Assembly (NCBI RefSeq): GCF_020009625.1
Contig: NZ_JAIHLP010000002.1
Location: forward strand, 1,984,001 to 2,048,000
Source of the DNA: Leifsonia poae
Lineage (GTDB): Bacteria > Actinomycetota > Actinomycetes > Actinomycetales > Microbacteriaceae
Length of the DNA: 64,000 bases
Reading direction: 5' to 3'
The stretch's first letter is position 1, and each line of letters starts with the position of its first letter. The notes under the pieces are model-generated. The model was not told the origin of the DNA and did not search any database. It was given only the letters and a program-made list of their open reading frames with translations. The position numbers were made by a program, and so were the translations under genes. Of this stretch, positions 52,561-60,850 are shown one piece after another.

Positions 52561-53145
52561 TCAGGACCGGCGGAGCCAGGGCTGCAGCGTGCGGGTGACG
52601 AACGGCAGCAGCAGATAGGTCATCGTCGGGGTGAGACAGAGCGTGGTGATCAGCACCGTCGCCAACGGCCAGAGCTGGTGCCAGCCGGGGATGAGGTAAC
52701 CGGTCGCGTAGGTGAACACGAGCGAAAGCGGGAAGAAGCCGAGCCAGATCGTCACCGCCTGCTTCCAGCGGGGCGGCGCGGGCGGCACTCCCGCCTGCGG
52801 TTCGTCGAACCAACCCTCGATGCCGGTGCGACGCTCCACACGGGAGACCTCGACGAGCTCACGCCCCTCGTAGAGCCAATCGGCCCGGTCTTCCGACGCC
52901 TCCCAGGCGTCGAGCGTGGCCGTGTCGGCGAACCGATAGAGCATGTGCCACTCGTCGGAGTCGTGGCGGGCCCGCACCCAGCCGGAGCCGAGGAAGCCGT
53001 CATAGGTATTGGCGAGGTTGACGCCCGACTGCACCCAGCGGGTCACTTCGGGCAGGCGGGTGTGGTCGACGCGGCGGGTGATGGAGACGGTGACGGGGAG
53101 TCTGTGCGCTTGTGGCGCATCCCGATCGGACTCTTGTGGAGGCAT
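52561..53145 (-). CDS. Antibiotic-biosynthesis-monooxygenase-domain membrane protein
   Basis: 194 aa. The N-terminal ABM-like alpha/beta-barrel domain (about residues 15-110) includes VTVSITRRVDHTRLPEV and WHMLYRFADTATLDAWEAS. It is followed by two membrane helices, IWLGFFPLSLVFTYATGY and LWPLATVLITTLCL. The same architecture is known from conserved membrane proteins of unknown function. Catalysis is not evident from motifs. It is a single gene. Confidence 0.8.
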   Translation of the reverse strand: MPPQESDRDAPQAHRLPVTVSITRRVDHTRLPEVTRWVQSGVNLANTYDGFLGSGWVRARHDSDEWHMLYRFADTATLDAWEASEDRADWLYEGRELVEVSRVERRTGIEGWFDEPQAGVPPAPPRWKQAVTIWLGFFPLSLVFTYATGYLIPGWHQLWPLATVLITTLCLTPTMTYLLLPFVTRTLQPWLRRS

Positions 53146-53201
53146 ACCTCCAGTGTCGCCGATTCTCGGTTACACCGGTGTTTCGACCGACTCGACCGGT
53201 G

Positions 53202-54251
53202 TCAGCGGGCGGCGGCGATGACGGACGGCCCATCGCGCACGACGAGTCGGGGCGCCACCATGCGGTGCCGAGGGTCGGAGGCCGAGGTCTCGGTGGTGAC
53301 CCGGCCGCCATGGGCGCCTGTGAGCAGGTCCAGCACGCCCGTGGCCACTTCATCGAGCGGCTGCTCCACGCTCGAGAACCCGATCGACGCCGCTACCGGG
53401 GTGTTGTCATAGCCGATCACGGGAAGGCGGCCCGCCGTCGCCATGAGCGCGCCGAGGGCGAGCGAGTCGCTCGTGCAGACCACCGCATCCAGCGTGCCCG
53501 CGGCGAGCTCCAGACGGCGCATGGCCTCGGCGCCGAAGTTCACACCGTCTTCGGCGGCGACCTCCAGCACGGCGAGCTCGTCGGCGCTGAGGCCGCTGTC
53601 GGAGCGCATGGCCTCCAGCCAGCCGAGGCGACGGTCGTCGCCGGTTCCCGACCCGGTCGGCCACCCGAGGAATCCGATGCGCCTGGCCCCGCCCGCGAGC
53701 AGATGGGTGGTCGCCTCGCGCAGGCCGTGCCGGCCGTCCACATCCACCCAGAGGTGTTCGGGGTCGGCCATGTCATCGATGCCCCACGGCCGACCGAAGG
53801 TCACGAACGACTGGCCGCGCTCGATCAGCCATTCGGTGCGCGGATCGCCGTGGAAGGTCGATGTGAGCACGAAAGCGTCGACGTCGGCGCCGTCGCTGAG
53901 ACGGCCGAACTGGGCGATCTCGTCTTCGGGCCCGGCGGCGGTGAAGAGCAGCACGCGCAGGTTCTTGCGATCGGCCTGCTCCGTGAGGGCGTGCAGGAAG
54001 CGGTCGAGGATGCTGCCCGAGATGCCGTCGGTCGTGATCGGGTCGAGCCGGATGCCGATGGTCGAGCTCTTCTGCGTGCGCAGACGCCGTGCGGAGGCGT
54101 GAGGGCGGTAGCCGAGGTCGAGGATCGCCGCCTCGACGCGTTCCCGCGTTCCCTGCCGCACCATCTCGGGGGCGTTGAGCACATTCGAGACGGTCTGACG
54201 CGAGACGCCGGCCGCGAGGGCGACATCGAGGACGGTGGGCTGGGCTCCCAT
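53202..54251 (-). CDS. LacI family transcriptional regulator
   Basis: 349 aa. The HTH is TVLDVALAAGVSRQTVSNVL (about residues 5-24), with the hinge PHASARRLRTQKSSTI and a sugar-binding-type effector domain. It is divergent from the ABC/S51/debranching-like operon. Two TTTGAWCGWTCAAA-type sites lie in the 340-bp intergenic region, close to the operon promoter, and are its likely operators. Confidence 0.92.
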   Translation of the reverse strand: MGAQPTVLDVALAAGVSRQTVSNVLNAPEMVRQGTRERVEAAILDLGYRPHASARRLRTQKSSTIGIRLDPITTDGISGSILDRFLHALTEQADRKNLRVLLFTAAGPEDEIAQFGRLSDGADVDAFVLTSTFHGDPRTEWLIERGQSFVTFGRPWGIDDMADPEHLWVDVDGRHGLREATTHLLAGGARRIGFLGWPTGSGTGDDRRLGWLEAMRSDSGLSADELAVLEVAAEDGVNFGAEAMRRLELAAGTLDAVVCTSDSLALGALMATAGRLPVIGYDNTPVAASIGFSSVEQPLDEVATGVLDLLTGAHGGRVTTETSASDPRHRMVAPRLVVRDGPSVIAAAR

Positions 54252-54317
54252 GCCGCTCCTCTCGCTTCGTCGCCGTTCTGGCCGTTCGGGCCGGTAACGA
54301 CCATACTGCCCGGCAGC

Positions 54318-54409
54318 TTGACACCTTCGGAACGACGTGACTATGGTGACAACGCCCCAATTTGATCGTTCAAAAACGAATGTACCATGTCGAAATTTGA
54401 ACGATCAAA
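54318..54409 (+). promoter_or_regulatory. Promoter with inverted pair of LacI operators
   Basis: TTGACA (54318-54323) and TATGGT (54342-54347) are 18 bp apart. Just after the expected start of transcription lies TTTGATCGTTCAAA (54361-54374), and 35 bp later its exact reverse complement TTTGAACGATCAAA (54396-54409). A repressor on the first site would block initiation or clearance. The remaining leader (54410-54591) carries a strong in-frame alternative start (see findings). Confidence 0.65.
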
Positions 54410-54591
54410 ACCGTTCCACGACCAGAGGAGGTCCGATGCCCGCCGCTCGCGTGCCGCATCCCTCCTCCCGTCGGAACAGCCGAACCGACCGGCCCCGGGG
54501 CAACTCCGCCGAACACGGCGCCCTCCCGACTTCTGCGACCCACCCCCTCGTGCGCCCCTCCAACGGGCACACTCACACCAAGGAGAAAACA

Positions 54592-55842
54592 ATGCAACGA
54601 AGCACACCACGCTGGTTCGCAGGCGGCGCTGTCGCCGTCGCCACCGCGCTGGCCCTCACCGCGTGCGGTTCGGGCTTCAGCGGCGGCGGAAGCGACTCGA
54701 CCGGCAAGCTCACCTCGTCTGACAAGCCCCTCACGGTCATGATCGGCTCGAGCGGCGATGCGGAGACCGCAGCGGTCAAGTCGGCCGTGGCCGACTGGTC
54801 CACGAGCGATGGAACCAAGGCGTCCGTCGTCGCAGCCTCCGACCTCAACCAGCAGCTGTCGCAGGGTTTCGCCGCCAAGAAGCCGGCCGACGTGTTCTAC
54901 CTGTCGACGGATGCGCTGGCCGGTTACGCCTCCAACGGCTCGCTGCTCGCCTACGGCGACCAGCTCAGCAACAAGAGCGACTTCTACCCGAGCCTGGTCA
55001 AGTCGTTCACCTACGACAATAAGTTCTACTGCGCGCCGAAAGATTTCTCCACGCTGCAGCTGATCATCAACACCGACATGTGGAAGGCCGCCGGCCTCAC
55101 CGACTCGGACATCCCCAAGACCTGGGATGAACTCACCACCGTGTCGAAGAAGCTCACCACCGCCGACCACGTCGGTCTCGGCTTCTCGGGCGAGTACGCC
55201 CGCATCGGCTCGTTCATGACCCAGGCCGGCGGCAACCTGATGAACGCCGACAGCACCAAGGCGACGGCGAACAGCGACGCCAACATCAAAGCGCTCGACT
55301 ACGTGAAGTCGCAGCTCGTCGCGGGAGACTTCAAGTACGCCAAAGACCTCGGCGCCGGCTGGGGTGGCGAGGCCTTCGGCAAGGGCCTGGCCGCGATGAC
55401 CATCGAAGGCAACTGGATCACCGGTGCCCTGAAGTCCGACTTCCCGAACATCAAGTACAAGGTGGCCGAGCTGCCCGCCGGCCCCGCCGGCCAGGGCACC
55501 CTGCAGTTCACCAACTGCTGGGGAATCGCCGCGGACAGCCCCAACCAGGCCGCCGCGCTCAAGCTCGTCGAGAAGCTGACCAGCAAAGACGACCAGCTCG
55601 CGTTCTCGAAGGCCTTCGGCCCGATGCCGTCGATCAAGTCGGCCGCCAGCGACTGGAAGGCCGCCAACCCGGACCTCGTCCCGTTCCTGAGCGCCGCCGA
55701 CTACGCCCAGGGCGTTCCGACCGCCAAGGGCTCGGCCGACGTCGTCACCGACCTCAACAGCAAGCTGGAGACGCTGAAGACGAGCGATCCGAAGACGATC
55801 CTCGACGCCACGCAGAAGAACCTCGAAGCGCTGCTGAAGTAA
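54592..55842 (+). CDS. Sugar-binding lipoprotein of ABC importer
   Basis: 416 aa from the ATG at 54592, with AAGGAGA upstream. The signal peptide ends LTAC with lipid Cys25, followed by a Gly/Ser linker. The family 1 solute-binding fold shows TWDELTTVSKKLTTADHVG and AAMTIEGNWITGAL. It captures a sugar for the two permeases that follow. An in-frame ATG at 54436 with an even stronger GAGGAGG site would add 52 hydrophilic residues before the signal peptide. Confidence 0.9.
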   Translation: MQRSTPRWFAGGAVAVATALALTACGSGFSGGGSDSTGKLTSSDKPLTVMIGSSGDAETAAVKSAVADWSTSDGTKASVVAASDLNQQLSQGFAAKKPADVFYLSTDALAGYASNGSLLAYGDQLSNKSDFYPSLVKSFTYDNKFYCAPKDFSTLQLIINTDMWKAAGLTDSDIPKTWDELTTVSKKLTTADHVGLGFSGEYARIGSFMTQAGGNLMNADSTKATANSDANIKALDYVKSQLVAGDFKYAKDLGAGWGGEAFGKGLAAMTIEGNWITGALKSDFPNIKYKVAELPAGPAGQGTLQFTNCWGIAADSPNQAAALKLVEKLTSKDDQLAFSKAFGPMPSIKSAASDWKAANPDLVPFLSAADYAQGVPTAKGSADVVTDLNSKLETLKTSDPKTILDATQKNLEALLK

Positions 55843-55856
55843 CGAGAAGATCGATC

Positions 55857-56972
55857 ATGTCAACAACCACGAGTCGGTCTCGTCGCACCGGAATCCGGCG
55901 CGGCGAGGCCGCCTCGGGGTGGCTCTTCACCGCCCCGATCATCATTCTCCTGGGAGTGTTCCTCCTCGTTCCGGTGCTCATGGCACTCTGGGTGAGTTTC
56001 TCCGACTGGGGCGGCCGGGGCAGCCCCTTCTCGAGCGACGTGCACTTCGTCGGCTTCGAGAACTACAACACACTGCTCTCCGGGGGCGGACTGGCCGAGC
56101 AGGACTTCGGCACCGCCCTGCGGAACAACGCCTGGTACGTGGTGCTCGTCGTGCCGCTGCAGACGATCGTCGCCCTCTTCCTCGCCGTTCTGGTGAACCG
56201 GGCGATCCTTCGCGGTCGCGGATTCTTCCGCACCGCCTTCTACTTCCCGTCCGTCACGAGCTCCGTGGCGATCACCGTGCTGTGGCTGTTCCTGTTCAGC
56301 TCGTCGGGCGCGGTCAACAAGGTACTGTCGTGGTTCGGCATCAACGGACCGAACTGGTTCAACGACCCCGACGGCATCATCCACAACCTGCTCGCCGGGT
56401 TCGGCATCACGACCGGGCCGGCCTTCCTCACCGACAACTCGCTGCTCGGCGTCTCCTGGTGGGACTGGCTCGGCGGCCCCTCGGTGGCGATGAGCGCCTT
56501 CGTGCTGATGGCCATCTTCACCACCAGCGGCACCTTCATGCTGCTCTTCATCGCCGCCCTGCAGAACCTCGGCGGCGACATCACGGAAGCCGCGATGATG
56601 GACGGCGCCAACGGCTGGCAGCGCTTCTGGCGCATCACGCTCCCGCAGCTGCGCCCCACACTGTTCACCGTGCTCACCCTCGGCCTGATCGGCTGCTGGC
56701 AGATCTTCGACCAGATCTACACCGGCACCAAGGGCGGCCCCGGCAAGACGACGCTGACGCCTGCCTACCTGTCGTACACCTCGGCATTCCAGAACCAGGA
56801 GTGGGGCCAGGGCGCGGCGATCGCGTTCATCCTGTTCGTGATCATCGTCGCCTTCACGCTGCTGCAGCGGTGGATCCTGCGTGAACGCAAAGTCTCCAAG
56901 CGCCGCATGCGGCTCTATGAGGTGCCGGCCGCCGACACCGTCGCCCAGAAGTCAACCGGAGGCACCCTGTGA
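55857..56972 (+). CDS. Carbohydrate ABC transporter permease, MalF type
   Basis: 371 aa, somewhat long for the family. An enlarged external loop (about residues 165-215, with VNKVLSWFGINGPNWF) accounts for the excess. The first span is around FTAPIIILLGVFLLVPVLM and the EAA-type loop is ITEAAMMDGANGWQ. It starts 14 bp after the binding-protein stop, and its own stop overlaps the next permease's GTG. Confidence 0.9.
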   Translation: MSTTTSRSRRTGIRRGEAASGWLFTAPIIILLGVFLLVPVLMALWVSFSDWGGRGSPFSSDVHFVGFENYNTLLSGGGLAEQDFGTALRNNAWYVVLVVPLQTIVALFLAVLVNRAILRGRGFFRTAFYFPSVTSSVAITVLWLFLFSSSGAVNKVLSWFGINGPNWFNDPDGIIHNLLAGFGITTGPAFLTDNSLLGVSWWDWLGGPSVAMSAFVLMAIFTTSGTFMLLFIAALQNLGGDITEAAMMDGANGWQRFWRITLPQLRPTLFTVLTLGLIGCWQIFDQIYTGTKGGPGKTTLTPAYLSYTSAFQNQEWGQGAAIAFILFVIIVAFTLLQRWILRERKVSKRRMRLYEVPAADTVAQKSTGGTL

Positions 56973-57874
56973 CCATCGCAGCGAAGCCGGCGCCGACCGG
57001 CACGACGCCCGCACCCGTGCGCAATCCGGAGAAGCGCCACAAGTCGACCGGATCGATCGCGGCGCAGTCCGTGCTGTACGCGATCCTGATCGCGATCGCC
57101 GTCATCTACATCATGCCGTTCCTGATCCAGGTGTCGACGTCGTTCAAGACCGAGCCGAACGCCACGGCCGACCCGATCTCGCTCATCCCGTGGAGTTGGA
57201 CGACGGCCGCCTACGAGAAGCTCTTCGCCTACTCCGACTTCCCGCTCTGGTTCAAGAACTCGGTGATCGTCACCGTGTTCGTGACACTCGGCCGGGTGTT
57301 CTTCAACTCACTGGCCGGCTACGCGCTCGCCCGCCTGCACTTCCGCGGGCGGACCGTGATCTTCGTCTCGCTCATCGCGGTCATGTCGGTGCCGTCGGTC
57401 GTGCTGCTCATCCCCAAGTTCCTGGTGCTCAACCAGATCGGTATGTACGACTCGTACGCCGGCATGATCGTGCCTCTGCTCACCGATGCGGCCGGCGTGT
57501 TCATCATGAAGAACTTCTTCGAGTCGATCCCGCCGAGCGTCGAGGAGCAGGCCCGGATCGATGGCGCAGGAACGTTCCGCGTCTTCTGGTCCATCGTTCT
57601 GCCGATGGCGCGACCGGCGCTCATCACGATCATCATCCTGTCGTTCCAGGGGTCGTGGAACGAGCTCAGCCACTTCATCATCTCGACCCAGGATCCGTCA
57701 CTGACCACCCTGACGAAGGGTGTCGCCGGCCTCGCGAGCGGGCAGCTGAGCCAAGGCTCGCAGTACCCGATCAAGCTGGCCGCAGCGGCCATCATGACGA
57801 TCCCGGTCGCCGTGATGTTCTTCATCTTCCAGAAGCGCATCATGAACTCCAGCGAGGGCGCGGTGAAAGAGTGA
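56969..57874 (+). CDS. Carbohydrate ABC transporter permease, MalG type
   Basis: 301 aa from a GTG that overlaps the preceding stop (GTGA). It has six spans and the EAA-type loop SVEEQARIDGAGTFRV. With the MalF-type partner it completes the channel of the third sugar importer of the window. As before, no ATPase gene is linked. Its stop overlaps the GTG of the S51 peptidase gene. Confidence 0.9.
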   Translation: MTIAAKPAPTGTTPAPVRNPEKRHKSTGSIAAQSVLYAILIAIAVIYIMPFLIQVSTSFKTEPNATADPISLIPWSWTTAAYEKLFAYSDFPLWFKNSVIVTVFVTLGRVFFNSLAGYALARLHFRGRTVIFVSLIAVMSVPSVVLLIPKFLVLNQIGMYDSYAGMIVPLLTDAAGVFIMKNFFESIPPSVEEQARIDGAGTFRVFWSIVLPMARPALITIIILSFQGSWNELSHFIISTQDPSLTTLTKGVAGLASGQLSQGSQYPIKLAAAAIMTIPVAVMFFIFQKRIMNSSEGAVKE

Positions 57875-58635
57875 CGGCCGCCCGACCGACCATCCTCGCC
57901 ACCTGCGGCGGGCTCAACCCGGGAACGTGGACCGACGCCGTCTACGGCCCCCTGCTCACGCACGCCATCGAGCTGGCCCGCGTAGACGGTCGCGCGCCCC
58001 GCGTGGCGCACCTCAATACAGCGGGCGGCGACCAGCGTTCGGTCGAAGGCATCGAGCTCGAGGCCGCGCGCGCCGCCGGCGTCGAGGCGAGCCATGTGCG
58101 CTTCTTCCCGCACCCCAATGTTCCCCACCTGCGCGAGCACATCCTCACCCGCGATGTGATCTGGGTGAGCGGCGGCAGCCTGGTGAACCTGCTGGCCGTG
58201 TGGCGCGCCCACGGTCTCGACCGCACCCTGCGCGAGGCGTGGGAGGCCGGGGTCGTGCTGGCGGGCGGTTCGGCCGGCGGCCTCTGCTGGCACAGCGGCG
58301 GCACCACTGCCTCGTTCGGCCCGCAGATCAGCGCTGTCGCCGACGGTCTCGGCTTCCTGCCCGGATCGCTCGGCGTGCACTACGACTCCGACCCCCGGCG
58401 GCGGGTCGCACACGAGGCGGCGATCGCCTCCGGCGCCCTCCCGCCCGGCTACGCCCTCGACGAGGGTGTCGGCCTGGTCTACGCCGGGACCGACCTCACC
58501 GACGTCGTCACCGAACGCGACGGCCAGTACGCCTGGCGGGTCGACGTCGAGAACGGGCACGCCGTGCAAACGCGTGTGACCCCCCGGGTTCTCGGCGCCG
58601 TCGACGCGGCGAGCGCCGCGACCGAAACCCTCTGA
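57871..58635 (+). CDS. Peptidase S51 (peptidase E-like) family protein
   Basis: 254 aa from a GTG overlapping the permease stop. The S51 core is visible: ILATCGGLNPG at the N-terminus, VIWVSGGSLVNLLA, the nucleophile Ser134 in AGGSAGGLCWHS, and a likely catalytic His in GVHYDSD. Known members are aspartyl dipeptidase PepE and cyanophycinase, both cleaving next to Asp. It is cytoplasmic. Translational coupling to a sugar importer is unusual and suggests it acts on the imported compound or has changed function. Confidence 0.85.
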   Translation: MTAARPTILATCGGLNPGTWTDAVYGPLLTHAIELARVDGRAPRVAHLNTAGGDQRSVEGIELEAARAAGVEASHVRFFPHPNVPHLREHILTRDVIWVSGGSLVNLLAVWRAHGLDRTLREAWEAGVVLAGGSAGGLCWHSGGTTASFGPQISAVADGLGFLPGSLGVHYDSDPRRRVAHEAAIASGALPPGYALDEGVGLVYAGTDLTDVVTERDGQYAWRVDVENGHAVQTRVTPRVLGAVDAASAATETL

Positions 58636-58691
58636 ACATCCTCCCCTCCCATCCCCTGACCACACCCCTTCGAGGAGACGTGAACACCACG

Positions 58692-60713
58692 ATGACCCAG
58701 CCGCTCCAACCCCTCCTGCACGACAGCGTCGTGGTGCTCACCGCACCCAGCCAAGCCTGGTCGGCGACAGACGGCACCGTGGACGGGTGCGGCATCCACG
58801 GCTTCTACCACTCGGATGTGCGGGTGCTCAGCGAGATCGGCCTCACGGTCGGCGGCGCCGTGACCGAGCACATCGCCACTGCCGGCCCGGACGCCGGGAC
58901 CGCCGTGTTCACCTCGCTCGCCCGCCCGCTCGACGACACCACGGCCGACCCCCGCGTGCGGGTCGAGCGGGTGCGCACCGTCGAGGCGGGCGCGCTCCGT
59001 GAGACCGTCACGGTTCGCAACGCCCTCGGCACGCCCATCCGTCCGGAGATCGTCGTCTCCCTGCGCGCCGACTTCAGCCCCATGCAGGTGATCAAGGCGG
59101 GCCGCAACGGAAGCGAGCATCCGATCGTCGCCGCCGCGACCGCTGACGGCGTCACCTTCACCTCCGGTGTCGTCACCGCCACCCTGGCGGCCGACGGCGC
59201 GGCGATCACCACCGCCGGCGACACAGCGACCCTCAGCTGGACGCCGGAAGTCTCCGCACGATCCGTCGTGACCGTGAGCTGGCGCATCGACGTCGACGAC
59301 CCGTCCGCCGTCGTCGCCGGCGCCGCACCCTCCGCAGACTGGTCGGCGTTCACGGCCGCCACCGGCGACTCCCGTCTCGCCGCCTGGCTGTCGCGCGCCC
59401 TCGACGATCTGCAGGCTTTGCGGATGTCGACGACCGCGCACCCCGACGAGGTCTTCCTCGCCGCCGGGGCCCCCTGGTTCTTCACCCTGTTCGGTCGTGA
59501 CTCGATCTGGGCCGCCCGCCTGTTGCTGCCCCTCGGCACGGACATCGCGGCGACGACCCTGCGCATCCTCGCGGAGCTGCAGGGCACCGAGATCGTGAAC
59601 GAGACCGCCGAGCAGCCGGGCAAGATCATGCACGAGCTGCGCCCGTCCGCCCTCACGATCCCCGGCGAGGGAATCGTGCTCCCGCCGCTCTACTTCGGCA
59701 CGGTCGACGCCACGGCCCTCTGGGTGAATCTGCTGCACGACGCCTGGAAGTGGGGGATGCCCACCGACCAGGTGGAGGCGCTGCTCCCCCACCTCGAAGC
59801 GGCTCTGGCATGGATGCGCGACTTCGGCGACAGCGACGGCGACGGCTTCCTCGAATACGTCGACACCACCGGTCACGGTCTGGCGAACCAGGGCTGGAAA
59901 GACTCGGGCGACTCCATCCAGTGGAAAGACGGCACGCTCGCCGACGGCCCGATCGCCCTCTGCGAGGTGCAGGGGTACGCCTACGAGGCCGCCGTCGGGG
60001 GCGCCGATCTGCTCGACGCGTTCGGGCGTCCGGGCGGCGCCGAGTGGCGCGAGTGGGCGGCCGGCCTGAAGCAGCGCTTCGCCGACGAGTTCTGGATCGA
60101 TGACCCGGCGGGGGCATACCCGGCGATCGCCCTCGACGCGGCGAAGCGCAAGGTGGACACCGTCACCAGCAACATCGGGCACCTCCTCGGCACCGGCATC
60201 CTCACCCCGGAGCAGTCGGCCCTGATCGCCCGCCGGCTCGTCTCGCCCGAGATGAGCTCCGGATACGGTCTCCGCACCATGTCGACGGATGCGGCCGGCT
60301 TTTGGCCGCTGTCGTACCACGGCGGCTCGGTGTGGGCGCACGACACCGCGATCGCCATCGCCGGATTGGGCCGCGTCGGCCACACCCGCGAAGCGGAGAT
60401 CCTCGCCGACGGTCTGCTCGCCGCCGCCGAAGGATTCGACTACCGCATGCCCGAGCTGCACTCCGGCGACCCGGCGGCCGAGACGTCGAAACCCATCCCA
60501 TACCCCGCTGCGTGCCGGCCCCAGGCCTGGTCGGCGGCGGCAGCCGTCGCGGTGCTCTCCACCCGGCTCGGCCTGCGTGCCGACGCCCAGGCACGCACCC
60601 TGCAGGTCGAGCCGATCGTCGGCACCGGCGTGATGGAGGTCACCGGTCTGCGCTTCGCGGGAGCGCCGGTGGCGGTCAGCGCCGACGCCGACGGCACGGT
60701 CACGCGCGGCTGA
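58692..60713 (+). CDS. Glycogen-debranching-like amylo-alpha-1,6-glucosidase family protein
   Basis: 673 aa from the ATG at 58692; a GTG at 58680 (four residues longer) is closer to GAGGAG and remains possible. The N-terminal beta domain (about residues 10-225, LLHDSVVVLTAPSQAWS) is of the GDE_N type. The C-terminal (alpha/alpha)6 barrel includes WFFTLFGRDSIWAAR, EGIVLPPLYFGTVDATALW, DSGDSIQWKDG and YHGGSVWAHDTAIA. It is a cytoplasmic glycosidase that would process the imported sugar. It is the last gene of the operon, followed by a strong terminator. Confidence 0.88.
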   Translation: MTQPLQPLLHDSVVVLTAPSQAWSATDGTVDGCGIHGFYHSDVRVLSEIGLTVGGAVTEHIATAGPDAGTAVFTSLARPLDDTTADPRVRVERVRTVEAGALRETVTVRNALGTPIRPEIVVSLRADFSPMQVIKAGRNGSEHPIVAAATADGVTFTSGVVTATLAADGAAITTAGDTATLSWTPEVSARSVVTVSWRIDVDDPSAVVAGAAPSADWSAFTAATGDSRLAAWLSRALDDLQALRMSTTAHPDEVFLAAGAPWFFTLFGRDSIWAARLLLPLGTDIAATTLRILAELQGTEIVNETAEQPGKIMHELRPSALTIPGEGIVLPPLYFGTVDATALWVNLLHDAWKWGMPTDQVEALLPHLEAALAWMRDFGDSDGDGFLEYVDTTGHGLANQGWKDSGDSIQWKDGTLADGPIALCEVQGYAYEAAVGGADLLDAFGRPGGAEWREWAAGLKQRFADEFWIDDPAGAYPAIALDAAKRKVDTVTSNIGHLLGTGILTPEQSALIARRLVSPEMSSGYGLRTMSTDAAGFWPLSYHGGSVWAHDTAIAIAGLGRVGHTREAEILADGLLAAAEGFDYRMPELHSGDPAAETSKPIPYPAACRPQAWSAAAAVAVLSTRLGLRADAQARTLQVEPIVGTGVMEVTGLRFAGAPVAVSADADGTVTRG

Positions 60714-60730
60714 TCCCCGCCCCCCGAACC

Positions 60731-60771
60731 GGCGGGCCGTCTCTTCCCCCCACTGAGACGGCCCGCCTTTT
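60731..60771 (+). terminator. Intrinsic terminator of the third sugar operon
   Basis: GGCGGGCCGTCTC (60731-60743) pairs perfectly with GAGACGGCCCGCC (60755-60767), with an 11-base loop, followed by TTTT. It lies 18 bp after the glycosidase stop. Confidence 0.9.
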
Positions 60772-60850
60772 CCCTGCCCGGCGCTCCTGTGGCAACCCAG
60801 CGTGAGCTGCGTCGGGCTGAAACGCCGCTGATCGTCCCCGTCGCGCCTCG

